Below the pieces are notes generated by a model. It did not search any database and was not told where the DNA came from. It saw nothing but the letters and a program-made list of their open reading frames with translations. 64,000 bases of DNA, from contig NZ_LS999835.1 in the NCBI RefSeq assembly GCF_900537175.1, positions 407,141 through 471,140 on the forward strand. Direction: 5' to 3'. A program made the position numbers and the translations under genes. The stretch comes from Lentilitoribacter sp. Alg239-R112. GTDB taxonomy: Bacteria > Pseudomonadota > Alphaproteobacteria > Rhizobiales > Rhizobiaceae. Positions 44,183 through 53,533 of the stretch are shown here, piece after piece; the first letter of the stretch is position 1, and every line of letters begins with the position of its first letter.

Positions 44183-45397
44183 CTAATTGTTGGGCTTATG
44201 TTGAATTGCTTTTATAACACCGCGCAATTCTGCTAGTCCTCGCATTCGGCCTATCAGTGGATAACCGGGCATAGAGTTTTTATCTAAATCATCTAATATT
44301 TCCTGGCCGTGGTCGGGGCGCATTGGAATATTCCAGTCTGCCCGCCCTTGTTCCCTGCGATGTTTTTCTTCGTTTAGAAGTGCTGCTATCACAGCCACCA
44401 TATCAGTATCACCTTCAAGGTGCTCTGCTTCAAAGAAGCTGTGCTTCTCATTGAAATTTGGCCCGTCACGTTTTGTGTTTCGCAAGTGAACGAAATGTAT
44501 TCTGGAACCCAAATTTTCAATCATCTTGACTATGTTTATGGACGGTGAAACGCCGAGGGAACCTGTGCAAAGCGTGATACCATTGTGCGGGCTATCAACG
44601 GCTCGCATAACGAACTCATAGTCTTCCATTGTCGACATGATGCGTGGCAAACCCATGATTGAGAAAGGGGGATCGTCAGGATGACAACATAGATTTATCT
44701 CCAACTCTTTGCATGTTGGAATGACCGCTTCCAGAAATGTAATCAAATTAGCGCGTAGCTGGGTGGCATTTATATCAGTATATGTGTTGAGTAAATCTTT
44801 GATGTCAGCAACATCCCATTTGTCATTTGAGCCGGGAAGGCCTGCTACAATATTATGTTGTAATACAGATTTCTGTTTTTCACTCAAGGTCCTGAAGTAA
44901 CCTTCGGCCGCCGTTCGGATATGCTCAGGATAATCATCAGCTGCATTTTCGCGCGACAGAATGAACATATCGAATGCGGTAAATTCCATCAGATCAAATC
45001 GCATGGCTGTCCCGCCATGAGCCATTGGGGAACGAAGGTCTGTTCGTGTCCAATCGAGAATCGGCATGAAGTTGTAGCAGATTGTTTTTAACCCACATTC
45101 AGCAAGATTGTGAAGGCTCTGTTTGTAATTTGCGATATGTTCTTCGAAATCACCCGTGCGTGTTTTTATGCTTTCAGAAATTGGCAGGCTTTCGACAACT
45201 TCCCATTTCAAGCCAGAAGGCGTGCCGTTTTCCAAAGCAGTGATCTGTTGCTGACGCATTTTGATCTCATCAATGGTCCATACAGCACCTGTATCAACAT
45301 GGTGAAGTGCCGTAACCACACCTTCTACACTGGATTGAAGAAGAGCATCCATCGAGATTGTATCTTCAGGCCCAAACCAGCGCCATGCCTGCATCAT
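44183..45397 (-). CDS. uxuA: Mannonate dehydratase UxuA
   Basis: A 404-residue TIM-barrel enzyme that dehydrates D-mannonate to 2-keto-3-deoxygluconate in hexuronate catabolism. Family motifs are clear: MMQAWRWFGPEDTISM at the start, YNFMPILDWTRTDL, HPDDPPFSIMGLPRIMS with metal ligands, LCTGSLG, HFVHLRNTKRDG and RPDHGQEILDD. It stands alone; no uxaC/uxuB gene is next to it, but the binding protein and sugar enzymes around suggest a sugar-acid catabolic zone. Confidence 0.95.
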   Translation of the reverse strand: MMQAWRWFGPEDTISMDALLQSSVEGVVTALHHVDTGAVWTIDEIKMRQQQITALENGTPSGLKWEVVESLPISESIKTRTGDFEEHIANYKQSLHNLAECGLKTICYNFMPILDWTRTDLRSPMAHGGTAMRFDLMEFTAFDMFILSRENAADDYPEHIRTAAEGYFRTLSEKQKSVLQHNIVAGLPGSNDKWDVADIKDLLNTYTDINATQLRANLITFLEAVIPTCKELEINLCCHPDDPPFSIMGLPRIMSTMEDYEFVMRAVDSPHNGITLCTGSLGVSPSINIVKMIENLGSRIHFVHLRNTKRDGPNFNEKHSFFEAEHLEGDTDMVAVIAALLNEEKHRREQGRADWNIPMRPDHGQEILDDLDKNSMPGYPLIGRMRGLAELRGVIKAIQHKPNN

Positions 45398-45909
45398 TTT
45401 GAGAGATCCTACTCTTAGTATTTAGATTATTTATTCCAACCTTGAGCAACAATATCCTTGTATTATAATGCCGTCTTATCAAGGGGTGTGATTATTTTTT
45501 ATTTCGGTCCACCATACTGTTAGTATTCAATTTTGGTTACGCGGTTGATAATTGTCAGATAGGAGCCAGCAGTTATTCAGGTTTGAATAATTGTAATGTT
45601 TATGACTAAATTTTCCGTAACAAACCGTTGAGTAGACATCTAGGATTAACATTGAATAGTTTAAGGAAGCTAAGTTAATATATATGTATGTAAGTAAAAT
45701 ATGAGTTATTCTCTTCTGTTGAAATTTGGTTCGTTTCTAAATTCGGAGATACATTTAAAGCATCTATATCTTTAAAATTTTAAATAAATTCAACTGATTA
45801 CATAAATTTCATTTTAACCAAACGACTTAACCAAGTGTTAAACATTTGCTTGTTCGAACTGGGAATTTGCATCATTTAAAGTCCAACTAAGTATGCGTTG
45901 GAGTTTGTG
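45398..45909. other. About 510 bp AT-rich non-coding region
   Basis: Very AT-rich; no reading frame with a ribosome site and no clear hairpin or repeat. It must contain the uxuA promoter and that of the small secreted protein gene. Confidence 0.5.
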
Positions 45910-46338
45910 ATGTCTGTTTTGATTAAATCACTCTATTTTCTTTTGTTCAGTAGTATTTTTGTAGGTATCTCTGTTGCATCTGCTCAGAATGTGCCACGCC
46001 TTTATACAAATGAGGCAAGCTGTGATGCAATTAAATCTGCTATTCGCAAAAATGGTAAAATTGTACTGAGATTTAAAAAACCGCGCGGTAAACGTATTAC
46101 CTATGATCTTTTCTATAAATCTCCATCCAGATGTACTACTGATGAAAAAGCTGCCTCAGAAAATGTCCCATCTGCGAATGGAAAATGCAATGTAAGTTTT
46201 CGTTGTATACCCCGGCTGGATCAGGGCCATGAATCGTCAGATGATCCTATCATCATTGCTGCCCCACCACCACCTCCTCCATCAAATCCTCCCGATGATG
46301 GGTGCAATGGGTGTGAAAGCGAAGGGCTGCCGATGTAG
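45910..46338 (+). CDS. Small secreted protein with proline-rich C-terminus, unknown function
   Basis: A 142-residue protein with a signal peptide (about 1-25, ending ASA-QN). The mature part has four or more cysteines (ASCDAIK, SRCTTD, KCNVSFRC) that may form disulfides, then an acidic/proline tail (APPPPPPSNPPDD) ending with a CNGC motif. I chose the ATG at 45910, with GGAG 5-6 bases before it; the frame opens four codons upstream at a TTG. I do not recognise the family. Confidence 0.6.
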   Translation: MSVLIKSLYFLLFSSIFVGISVASAQNVPRLYTNEASCDAIKSAIRKNGKIVLRFKKPRGKRITYDLFYKSPSRCTTDEKAASENVPSANGKCNVSFRCIPRLDQGHESSDDPIIIAAPPPPPPSNPPDDGCNGCESEGLPM

Positions 46339-46456
46339 CACAGTGTATTCAGTTTGACGTGTGCTCCGGATTCAACTTGTTTTATCGATCGGGTGCGTAA
46401 TGTCGGTTTGAATAAACGAAGGGCTGCCCAAATTTCAGCGAAAGTTTGATAGAGCT

Positions 46457-46867
46457 TTAACTTGCCATCCGCTCATCGCGTTTTTGCATTACGATGGCTC
46501 GATTTGATATAATGGAAGCTGTGATAACGCTTATCGTTACAAGACCAATCATAATTGTCGATAATGCATTTATTTCCGGACTGACGCCGAGGCGCACAGA
46601 TGAGAAATTTTTAATTGGAAGTGTCGTTGCTGATGGTCCTGTCACGAATGATGCAATGACTAGATCGTCAAGTGATAATGTGAAAGCAAGTAGCCATCCG
46701 GAGATTACAGCAGGCGCTATAATCGGTAGTGTTACGCTTCGAAAAGCGTCCCAATGAGTGCAGCCGAGGTCAAGAGCCGCGAATGCAAGTCCATTTTTCA
46801 TCAGTTGAATTAGCTGATCGAGTGAAGAGCCTGCTAAGTTGAAATAATTTACGGTTGGAAGTTTCAA
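46457..46867 (-). pseudogene. Truncated PotC/YdcV-type ABC permease, 3' part only
   Basis: The frame encodes the last ~110 residues of a polyamine/putrescine permease: AALDLGCTHWDAFRSVTLPIIAPAVISGW (EAA loop) and FTLSLDDLVIASFVTGP, RLGVSPEINALSTI. A full permease is about 270 residues; the first half is absent and replaced by unrelated sequence. It is not functional as a transporter. A second small frame overlaps the junction (see findings). Confidence 0.82.
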
Positions 46868-47112
46868 TATGCTCCTTTAGTTGTTCAAGTACTCGCGCGT
46901 CAGTATTTGTAAATGACGGATGTTCATTATTATCGTCATTCATATTTATCGCTTGTGTGCTTTCAGAAACGACGGCTATTCCTTATAAAAAATATCGCTT
47001 GTGACAAAATCAAGTTGTAGCAATGTAGTACGCTGATTTATTCGTCATTGTTGCGATCATAAGGAGAGATTTGGCAGTTAAAACAGCAAGATATCTTTCT
47101 TGGTAGTCGTAT

Positions 47113-47141
47113 TTGACAATTTTAGTACAACGTTGTACTAA
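47113..47141 (+). promoter_or_regulatory. Promoter of the mannoside operon
   Basis: A perfect -35 TTGACA (47113-47118), 17-bp spacer and a weak -10 TACTAA (47136-47141). The first LacI-type operator (47123-47140) covers the spacer and -10, the classical arrangement for repression. Confidence 0.55.
47123..47140. promoter_or_regulatory. LacI-type operator 1
   Basis: TAGTACAACGTTGTACTA is a perfect 18-bp palindrome with the central CG typical of LacI-family sites. It overlaps the promoter of the binding-protein gene. The LacI-type regulator at 54664 is the likely ligand-controlled repressor. Confidence 0.8.
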
Positions 47142-47152
47142 TCAAATTGTGA

Positions 47153-47170
47153 TAGTACAACGTTGTATTT
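47153..47170. promoter_or_regulatory. LacI-type operator 2
   Basis: TAGTACAACGTTGTATTT repeats operator 1 with three changed bases in the last arm. The centres are exactly 30 bp apart, about three helical turns, so two repressor dimers would lie on the same face. It ends 20 bp before the start codon. Confidence 0.75.
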
Positions 47171-47189
47171 ATGCATCTGGGAGGATTAT

Positions 47190-48509
47190 ATGCGGAAACA
47201 CATTATTGCTGGTCTGTTGGCCAGTGTTGCCTTGGGCATGGCTGGAACAGCTGCTCAAGCGGATATTACCATTACATATCCCACAGGCTGGGAAGAACTT
47301 ATGGAGCCTGCATTTAAGGCTTTTGAAGAAAAGACCGGTGAAAAGGTTATTGCAACGGTCGTACCAAAGGACTTGGATCAGCGTATCACTGTAGATTTTG
47401 CAGGTGGTGCAGCAACTGATGTTGTGGTTTATGATAGCTATAGAACGGCTGAATATACCGAAAGCGGCTATTTGGCTGACTTGACTAACTACTCAACGAA
47501 CTGGGCAGACTGGTCGCTTTATTTTGGTTCGCTTAAGGATATTTCCACTATCAATGGCGAAGTGCGCGGCGTTCCTGTTTACACCGATGTGCGTATGCTC
47601 TGGTATAACCGTGCCATTCTTGAGAAGGCAGGGGTGACTTTACCTTGGGAGCCTAAATCGTGGGCCGATATTCTTGATACGGCTGAGCAAGTTAAAAACA
47701 AAGTATCTGATGTTGAATATCCAATTTATTTCCCAGTTGGCACCAAGCTTGGTGAGGCAACAACAATGCAAGGCTTTTATATGGCGTTGCTAGGCGCTGA
47801 CGGTAATGAAGGCGGTGCTAACCGCTTGCGCGACTGGGATGAAAATAAATGGATTGGCGACAGTCCTGCTATCCGCAAGGTGCTTAACCTTTATCAGGAT
47901 ATCTTCATTAATCGCGAGCTTTCTGGTCGTGAGCTTTATTACACACCGGATGTATGGGGCGATATGCGTCGTGCCTTTGCAAACGGTAATATCGCGATTA
48001 TGGCAAACGGTTCGTGGGAGTTTGGGTCAGTTTGGCGCGCAGCTGGCATCGAAAAAACGGCTGAGGAAAAGTCAGAGTTTATGGCTTGGACGCCATTCCC
48101 TGGTGATGGATCTGCAAATGCTCCGAGCTACAGCAATATTTCCGGTGGTTGGAATGTGGCTGTTGCGGAACAATCAGTGCAGAAAGACCTTAGCTGGCAG
48201 TTGATTGAAACAATTCTGGAAGCAAAATCTTATGCTAAATGGGTAGCTGGTCAAGGGCGTGTTGCAGTGCGTACGGATGCTTTGGAGGCTGATGTTTATC
48301 AAGCCGATGCCTATCTTGCCGCTATCTCTCCATTGGTTGAAAAAACCACAGGGCGTGACACGTTCCCGGGATATTCTTCTGTTTCGGCATTTGTTCAACA
48401 GGCCACGACTTCAATTCTTGAAGGCCTATCTGTTGATGAGGCTGTTGAAGAGTTTAAAGCAAATCTCGTTGATGAGTTTGGCGAAGAAGAAGTCAAAACA
48501 ATCAAGTAA
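47190..48509 (+). CDS. Carbohydrate ABC transporter substrate-binding protein
   Basis: A 439-residue periplasmic sugar-binding protein (SBP_bac_1 family, MalE-like) with signal peptide ending AQA-DIT (about 25). ATG 47190 follows GGGAGGA. Typical features: TYPTGWEELMEPAFKAFEEKTG, a GVPVYTDVRMLWYNRAILEKAG hinge region, and SGGWNVAV. First gene of an operon with two permeases, a GH38 mannosidase and an ATPase, so it should bind mannosides or mannose-containing oligosaccharides. Confidence 0.93.
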   Translation: MRKHIIAGLLASVALGMAGTAAQADITITYPTGWEELMEPAFKAFEEKTGEKVIATVVPKDLDQRITVDFAGGAATDVVVYDSYRTAEYTESGYLADLTNYSTNWADWSLYFGSLKDISTINGEVRGVPVYTDVRMLWYNRAILEKAGVTLPWEPKSWADILDTAEQVKNKVSDVEYPIYFPVGTKLGEATTMQGFYMALLGADGNEGGANRLRDWDENKWIGDSPAIRKVLNLYQDIFINRELSGRELYYTPDVWGDMRRAFANGNIAIMANGSWEFGSVWRAAGIEKTAEEKSEFMAWTPFPGDGSANAPSYSNISGGWNVAVAEQSVQKDLSWQLIETILEAKSYAKWVAGQGRVAVRTDALEADVYQADAYLAAISPLVEKTTGRDTFPGYSSVSAFVQQATTSILEGLSVDEAVEEFKANLVDEFGEEEVKTIK

Positions 48510-48520
48510 ATCACTAATGT

Positions 48521-48541
48521 CCCACCGATATGTTCGGTGGG
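48521..48541 (+). terminator. Hairpin after the sugar-binding protein gene
   Basis: Arms CCCACCGA and TCGGTGGG (8 bp, perfect) flank the loop TATGT, 11 bp after the stop codon. The operon goes on 100 bp later, so it probably acts as an attenuator or mRNA stabiliser that favours the binding protein. Confidence 0.7.
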
Positions 48542-48644
48542 GCCTTCTATCGTAATAAGATGCGTGACGAGCGTGTCTTGTTTTGGACGAGCCGCGTCTT
48601 AATATGTTAGCTCTTCGTCTCGCTGTTTAAAAAGGTAAGTCGCC

Positions 48645-49538
48645 ATGATTTCCACCTCACATGTCTGGCTCCGGCGCTCAACATCTCTTATGACAATCGC
48701 TGCAATACCAGCCATATTGTTTATAGGACTATTTATTTTTTATGCCGGATGGACGATTTGGGTCAGTTTTACTGATTTGGCGCTCTTGGGAAAGAAGGCT
48801 ATCTCCCCCAATTTTATCTGGTTTGATAATTACATTCGTCTGATTACCCGTCGTGGATTTTTGGAATCTGTGTGGACCACAACAGTCTTCACATTCTTCT
48901 CGGCTATTGTCGGTCAATGCGGGTTGGGTTTTTTACTTGCGCTCCTGCTGAAAAACTATCCATTTCGATTGAAAGGAACAGTTGAGTTCGCGCTCCTGTT
49001 TGGTTGGCTTGCACCAGATGTTGTAGGTGCCTTTATGTGGAATGCGTTCGCCAGCCGTGATGGTTTTATAAATACTTTGGTCTTGAGCCCTCTTGGTTTT
49101 GACAACATAAATCTGCTGAACGCCTACGCAATGGAAGTTGTTGTAATCGCAAATATTTGGAAGGGAACTGCATGGTCGTATCTCCTGTTTTCAGCGGCCT
49201 TGGACACCGTTTCACGCGAAGTATTGGAAGCCGCCTATGTCGATGGAGCCAACGGACGGCAACGACTTCGCTATGTTCTTTTACCGCTCCTACGCGCTCA
49301 AATTGCAACTAATTTGCTATTTGTAACGATTTGGACCTATGCCTTCTTCTCCCTTATTTTTGCCCTCACTGGCGGTGGTCCAGGTCGTGAGACTGAGGTT
49401 CTTTCCATTTACATGTATAAACAGGCCTTTGATGTGGGTAAGTTGGGCTATGGCAGTGCTGTAGCAATAGCTATGATGGTTATTGTTGGCGGGTTGTCTA
49501 TCATCTATCTACGGCTAAGTCAGGAGCGGGCAAAATGA
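48645..49538 (+). CDS. Carbohydrate ABC transporter permease (MalF/UgpA type)
   Basis: A 297-residue inner-membrane permease with six main helices. The EAA loop EAAYVDGANGRQRLRYVLLPLLRAQI is clear (about 184-210). It pairs with the next gene, which overlaps by 4 bp. Part of the mannoside importer. Confidence 0.92.
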   Translation: MISTSHVWLRRSTSLMTIAAIPAILFIGLFIFYAGWTIWVSFTDLALLGKKAISPNFIWFDNYIRLITRRGFLESVWTTTVFTFFSAIVGQCGLGFLLALLLKNYPFRLKGTVEFALLFGWLAPDVVGAFMWNAFASRDGFINTLVLSPLGFDNINLLNAYAMEVVVIANIWKGTAWSYLLFSAALDTVSREVLEAAYVDGANGRQRLRYVLLPLLRAQIATNLLFVTIWTYAFFSLIFALTGGGPGRETEVLSIYMYKQAFDVGKLGYGSAVAIAMMVIVGGLSIIYLRLSQERAK

Positions 49539-50362
49539 TCAGTGCTGTCAAACAATCGCCTGCACGTGTTAGCGCAACAAATTTATTATTGGCGTTCATA
49601 ATTCTTGCCTGGCTCAGTCCGTTGAGTTGGCTGGTGATGACCTCGGTTAACCCGCAAGCAACGGGAGGTTTCTCCATCCCGAGCAGTCTCAGCCTGGAAC
49701 ACTTTGCGTCTGTGATGACTGGCACGTCCTTGCGCCAATTCATAAATTCTATGGTTATTGCTATCATTACCGCAACTTTGACTACCATTTTGGCAACACT
49801 TGCTGCTTATCCGTTCTCGCGACTTGATATTCCCTACAAGAACACCCTTTTGTGGAGCCTTGCCTTGCTGCGTATTCTCCCAGCAACCGCCATTATCATT
49901 CCAGTCTTTTTGACCGGGAGGGTAATGGGGTTGTTGAATGCGGGAGGGGTCATTATGGTTATGACGCTGCTTAATTTGCCGTTTGCCGTTTTACTGCTTA
50001 AAAACTTCTTTGACACGATCCCTACTGAACTAGAAGAAGCGGGTTATATGGAAGGCGCAACGCTTTGGCAGAGTATTTTGCATATTGTGCTGCCATTGTC
50101 TCGAGCGGGTCTGGCTGTGATCTGGTTCATGGCATTTACCAGTGCTTGGAATGAATTCTTATTTCCTTTCTTAATGTTGCGCAGCGATGAACATTTTCCA
50201 ATGGCAGTCGGTCTTTATGCGTCTTTCGGTCAGTATGGTGCAACAAATTACGGCTTCCTGACCGCTTATTCTATTATTTATGCGGCGCCAGCTGTTCTCG
50301 TCTACTTTCTGCTAAAACGTAACCTTACAACAGGTTTTGCAGGCGTTGGGGTCAAAGGTTAA
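49535..50362 (+). CDS. Carbohydrate ABC transporter permease (MalG/UgpE type)
   Basis: A 275-residue permease with six helices and the EAA loop EEAGYMEGATLWQSILHIVLPLSRAGL. It starts within the stop of the MalF-type gene and would form the pore with it. The GH38 mannosidase gene starts 15 bp later. Confidence 0.92.
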   Translation: MISAVKQSPARVSATNLLLAFIILAWLSPLSWLVMTSVNPQATGGFSIPSSLSLEHFASVMTGTSLRQFINSMVIAIITATLTTILATLAAYPFSRLDIPYKNTLLWSLALLRILPATAIIIPVFLTGRVMGLLNAGGVIMVMTLLNLPFAVLLLKNFFDTIPTELEEAGYMEGATLWQSILHIVLPLSRAGLAVIWFMAFTSAWNEFLFPFLMLRSDEHFPMAVGLYASFGQYGATNYGFLTAYSIIYAAPAVLVYFLLKRNLTTGFAGVGVKG

Positions 50363-50377
50363 CAAGGGAGTCAGGAC

Positions 50378-53300
50378 ATGAACCTGTCAAAACAGCAAGA
50401 GAAGCTGGCACGTTATCTTGTCGAGTTAGAGCAACATGCGGAATGGTCGGCGGAAGACCATGTAAAGCTGCATTTTCGAATTACTGAAGATGATGATGCT
50501 TCAGTATTAGCGGAAGATTGGCGCAGTTGGGACGTGGTTCCTCAGGACCTGATTTGGGGAGGTGCCAAGCGACATCATTGGTTTGCTGCCGAAATTGCGC
50601 TGACCGGACAGCCTGAAGGCGCAAAGCCTATCTTTAAGATCAAGGCCCAGAATGAAATTCTGATGGGCAGAACGCAAGGGCAGGGGCTGGTTTGGCTCAA
50701 TGGCGAATATCTGCAAGGGGTTGACGGGTATCATGCTGAAATTGATTTGACGCAAGTTTTGGCCCCAGGTGATACGGGCATTTTGCACATTAATCATTAT
50801 ACCGGTGATGCAAGCCGACTGTGCGGTTATGCATTGGAGCGGTTCTGGCGCGACCAAGAGGCTACAGACCTATATTATGATCTGCATGTTCCTTTTGAGG
50901 TTGCCGTTCGACTGCCGGATACGGACTTGCGTAAGCATAAAATTTTGACCTTGATTGATGATGCATTTCGACTTATCGATTTTAGAGATCGTTCTCATTT
51001 CATCGCATCGCTTAAGCCTGCGGCTGAAATTGCTGCCAAGATATATGAGCTAACGGATACTGAAGAAAAGCCGATTGCGAGTTGTATTGGACACACACAT
51101 TTAGATGTTGCGTGGTTATGGCCGGTTTCGCAAACACGCGAAAAAATGCTCCGCTCGATGGCAACAGCCCTCAAACTTCTGGATGAAAACCCTGACTTTG
51201 TGTTCATGTATAATCAGTGTGTGATGTTTGATTATTTGGAGCAAGATGCGCCCGAGTTACTTGAGCGTGTTAAGCAACATGTCAAATCAGGTCGTTTTGA
51301 AATTGAAGGAGCCATGTGGCTTGAGCCGGATGTGAATATTATCTCAGGCGAATCGATGGTGCGCCAAATTCAACGTGGCAAACGCTATCATCGCAAGCAT
51401 TTTGACGTAGATCCCAAAATTCTCTGGTTGCCGGATACGTTTGGTTATTCAGCCGCAATGCCGCAGATAATGCGTAAAGCAGGTGTTGAATTTCTGGTAA
51501 CGAGCAAATTATCGTGGAGCGATACCAACCGGATGCCTCATGATACATTTTTTTGGACGGGGATAGATGGTACAGATGTAAACACCTATTTGATTACCAC
51601 CCAGCGGGATGACGCCACGACAATTCGCACCGTATATGAGCCGGATTTGGATGTGTCTTATGTTATGGGGGCGTGGAACAGATACGAACCCAAAAATGTG
51701 AATGACAACTACCTAATTCCTTATGGTCATGGCGATGGCGGTGGAGGAGTTACCCAAGAAATGATCGAAGTCGGGCGCCGAATGGAGCGAGGCATTCCGG
51801 GCTGCCCATCAGTGAAGTTTGAAGGTGTGACGCCATTTATCAATCGCTTGGGCGATAAAATGGGAAAAGAACCAGATCGGTTTCCTAAATGGGTAGGTGA
51901 ACTTTATCTTGAATATCACCGTGGCACGTTAACGTCGATTGCCAAGAATAAGCGCAATAACCGATTGGCTGAAGACCGATTGCAAGATCTGGAGTTCGTT
52001 TTGGCTGCAAACAAGATTGATAGCGCTGCAAGTGATCTTCAATCTGAGGCGCTGGCGGAGTTTTGGCGCGTCATACTGCTCAATCAATTTCATGATATTT
52101 TGCCTGGCACGTCAATTGCAGAAGTTTATGAAGATAGTGATCGCGAATATGCCGAGTTTTTTGCAGATAGTTATGCTGCATTAAAATCGGCGTTGGGACA
52201 TCACTGCTCTGGCGATATTGCACTTATAAATGCTTTGGGTAGCGATAGAAGTGGCGAGTTGGTGACACTTCCATTTGGTCTTGCACAAACAGGAACTCAG
52301 TTATCCTCTGGTTCAGGTAGCACACCGCTTCAGGCCATAACTCGGGCAGATGGTAGCACTGAATGGGTTGCGCCAGTTGCTAATATTCCGGCTACAAGTA
52401 TTCTCAATCTATCTGTTACACCAGACAGAACGGGTGTTGCAAACAGTGGTTTAAACGCTTCCAAACATATGCTCGAAAACTCATTCCTGCGAGTCGAATT
52501 TGCAGAGAATGGGGAAATCACTTCTGTGTTTGACAAAGCGGCTGGTCGTGAACTTCTCAAGCCAGGCAGCGTAGCTAATCAACTTCAAGCGTTTGAAGAT
52601 AAACCCATACAGTGGGATGCTTGGGATGTTGATTGGTATTTCGATCAAAAATATTGGCCAGTGGATACGTGCGCTAATTTTGAACTGATAGAGGAAGGTC
52701 CTCATAGAGCAGCGCTTAAGGTGGAACGAAATTATGCTGGTTCAAAAATCGTGCAGATCATTTCGTTGGCACAAGACTCAATGGTTCTTGAGTTTGATAC
52801 CTATGTCGACTGGAATGAAAGTCAGACTTTGCTCAAAGCGGGTTTTGAATTTGCACTTAATAGCAATGAAGTGAAGTCCGAAATTCAGTTTGGTCACGTT
52901 ACGCGGCCCACCCATGCAAATACCAGTTGGGATATGGCGCGGTTTGAAGCGAGTATGCATCGTTGGGTTGCCATGAGTGAAGGTGATTATACGGTGGCAC
53001 TTATTAATGATAGCAAGTATGGATATGATGCACGTGGGCAGCGTATTCGCATGACGCTTATAAAGTCGGGCATTTTCCCATTTGAAACTGCTGACCGTGA
53101 ACAACATCATTGCAGGTATGGACTTACCTTTGCCACCGGTTCAAACACTATTGCTACAATTTCACGCCGCGCGGAAGCCTTTAGTCACCCGCTCATGGCA
53201 ATTGCTGTCGAGAACGGTGGAAATGCAGAAGCAGACGATCAAAATGGTTTGCTGAGTATAGACACTAAAAATGTTGCAATTCACGCCATCAAGCCGAACG

Positions 53301-53521
53301 AGGACGAAGATGAAATAATAATTCGTCTGGTCGAAGAGAGTAATCGCCAGACAACTGCAAAAATCAGTTTCGGATTTCCAGTCAAAAGCGTCCGCTTAGT
53401 CGATCTTATGGATCAGCATGAAGCGGATTTAGAAGTTGATAAAGACGGGTCTGCGATCGTGAAATTCCGTGCATTTGAAATTATCACACTAGCGGTCGCC
53501 AAACAGCGCGACCCGAATTAA
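50378..53521 (+). CDS. Alpha-mannosidase, glycoside hydrolase family 38
   Basis: A 1047-residue GH38 enzyme that removes alpha-mannosyl residues. An N-terminal lectin-like part (about 1-230) precedes the catalytic domain with the zinc motif GHTHLDVAWLWP (H239, H241, D243) and the catalytic nucleophile D353 in LPDTFGYSAAMPQIM; a second zinc site lies in LNQFHDILPGTSI. The C-terminal beta-domains follow. No signal peptide, so it is cytoplasmic, consistent with hydrolysis after import by the surrounding ABC transporter. Length is normal for bacterial class II enzymes. Confidence 0.95.
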   Translation: MNLSKQQEKLARYLVELEQHAEWSAEDHVKLHFRITEDDDASVLAEDWRSWDVVPQDLIWGGAKRHHWFAAEIALTGQPEGAKPIFKIKAQNEILMGRTQGQGLVWLNGEYLQGVDGYHAEIDLTQVLAPGDTGILHINHYTGDASRLCGYALERFWRDQEATDLYYDLHVPFEVAVRLPDTDLRKHKILTLIDDAFRLIDFRDRSHFIASLKPAAEIAAKIYELTDTEEKPIASCIGHTHLDVAWLWPVSQTREKMLRSMATALKLLDENPDFVFMYNQCVMFDYLEQDAPELLERVKQHVKSGRFEIEGAMWLEPDVNIISGESMVRQIQRGKRYHRKHFDVDPKILWLPDTFGYSAAMPQIMRKAGVEFLVTSKLSWSDTNRMPHDTFFWTGIDGTDVNTYLITTQRDDATTIRTVYEPDLDVSYVMGAWNRYEPKNVNDNYLIPYGHGDGGGGVTQEMIEVGRRMERGIPGCPSVKFEGVTPFINRLGDKMGKEPDRFPKWVGELYLEYHRGTLTSIAKNKRNNRLAEDRLQDLEFVLAANKIDSAASDLQSEALAEFWRVILLNQFHDILPGTSIAEVYEDSDREYAEFFADSYAALKSALGHHCSGDIALINALGSDRSGELVTLPFGLAQTGTQLSSGSGSTPLQAITRADGSTEWVAPVANIPATSILNLSVTPDRTGVANSGLNASKHMLENSFLRVEFAENGEITSVFDKAAGRELLKPGSVANQLQAFEDKPIQWDAWDVDWYFDQKYWPVDTCANFELIEEGPHRAALKVERNYAGSKIVQIISLAQDSMVLEFDTYVDWNESQTLLKAGFEFALNSNEVKSEIQFGHVTRPTHANTSWDMARFEASMHRWVAMSEGDYTVALINDSKYGYDARGQRIRMTLIKSGIFPFETADREQHHCRYGLTFATGSNTIATISRRAEAFSHPLMAIAVENGGNAEADDQNGLLSIDTKNVAIHAIKPNEDEDEIIIRLVEESNRQTTAKISFGFPVKSVRLVDLMDQHEADLEVDKDGSAIVKFRAFEIITLAVAKQRDPN

Positions 53522-53533
53522 GGAGTGGGGAAC

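Noticed and set aside
47060..47108. 11-codon frame after AAGGAGAG just before the mannoside promoter
   Set aside because: Good ribosome site but only 11 codons from a TTG; likely a relic or chance, with no supporting feature.
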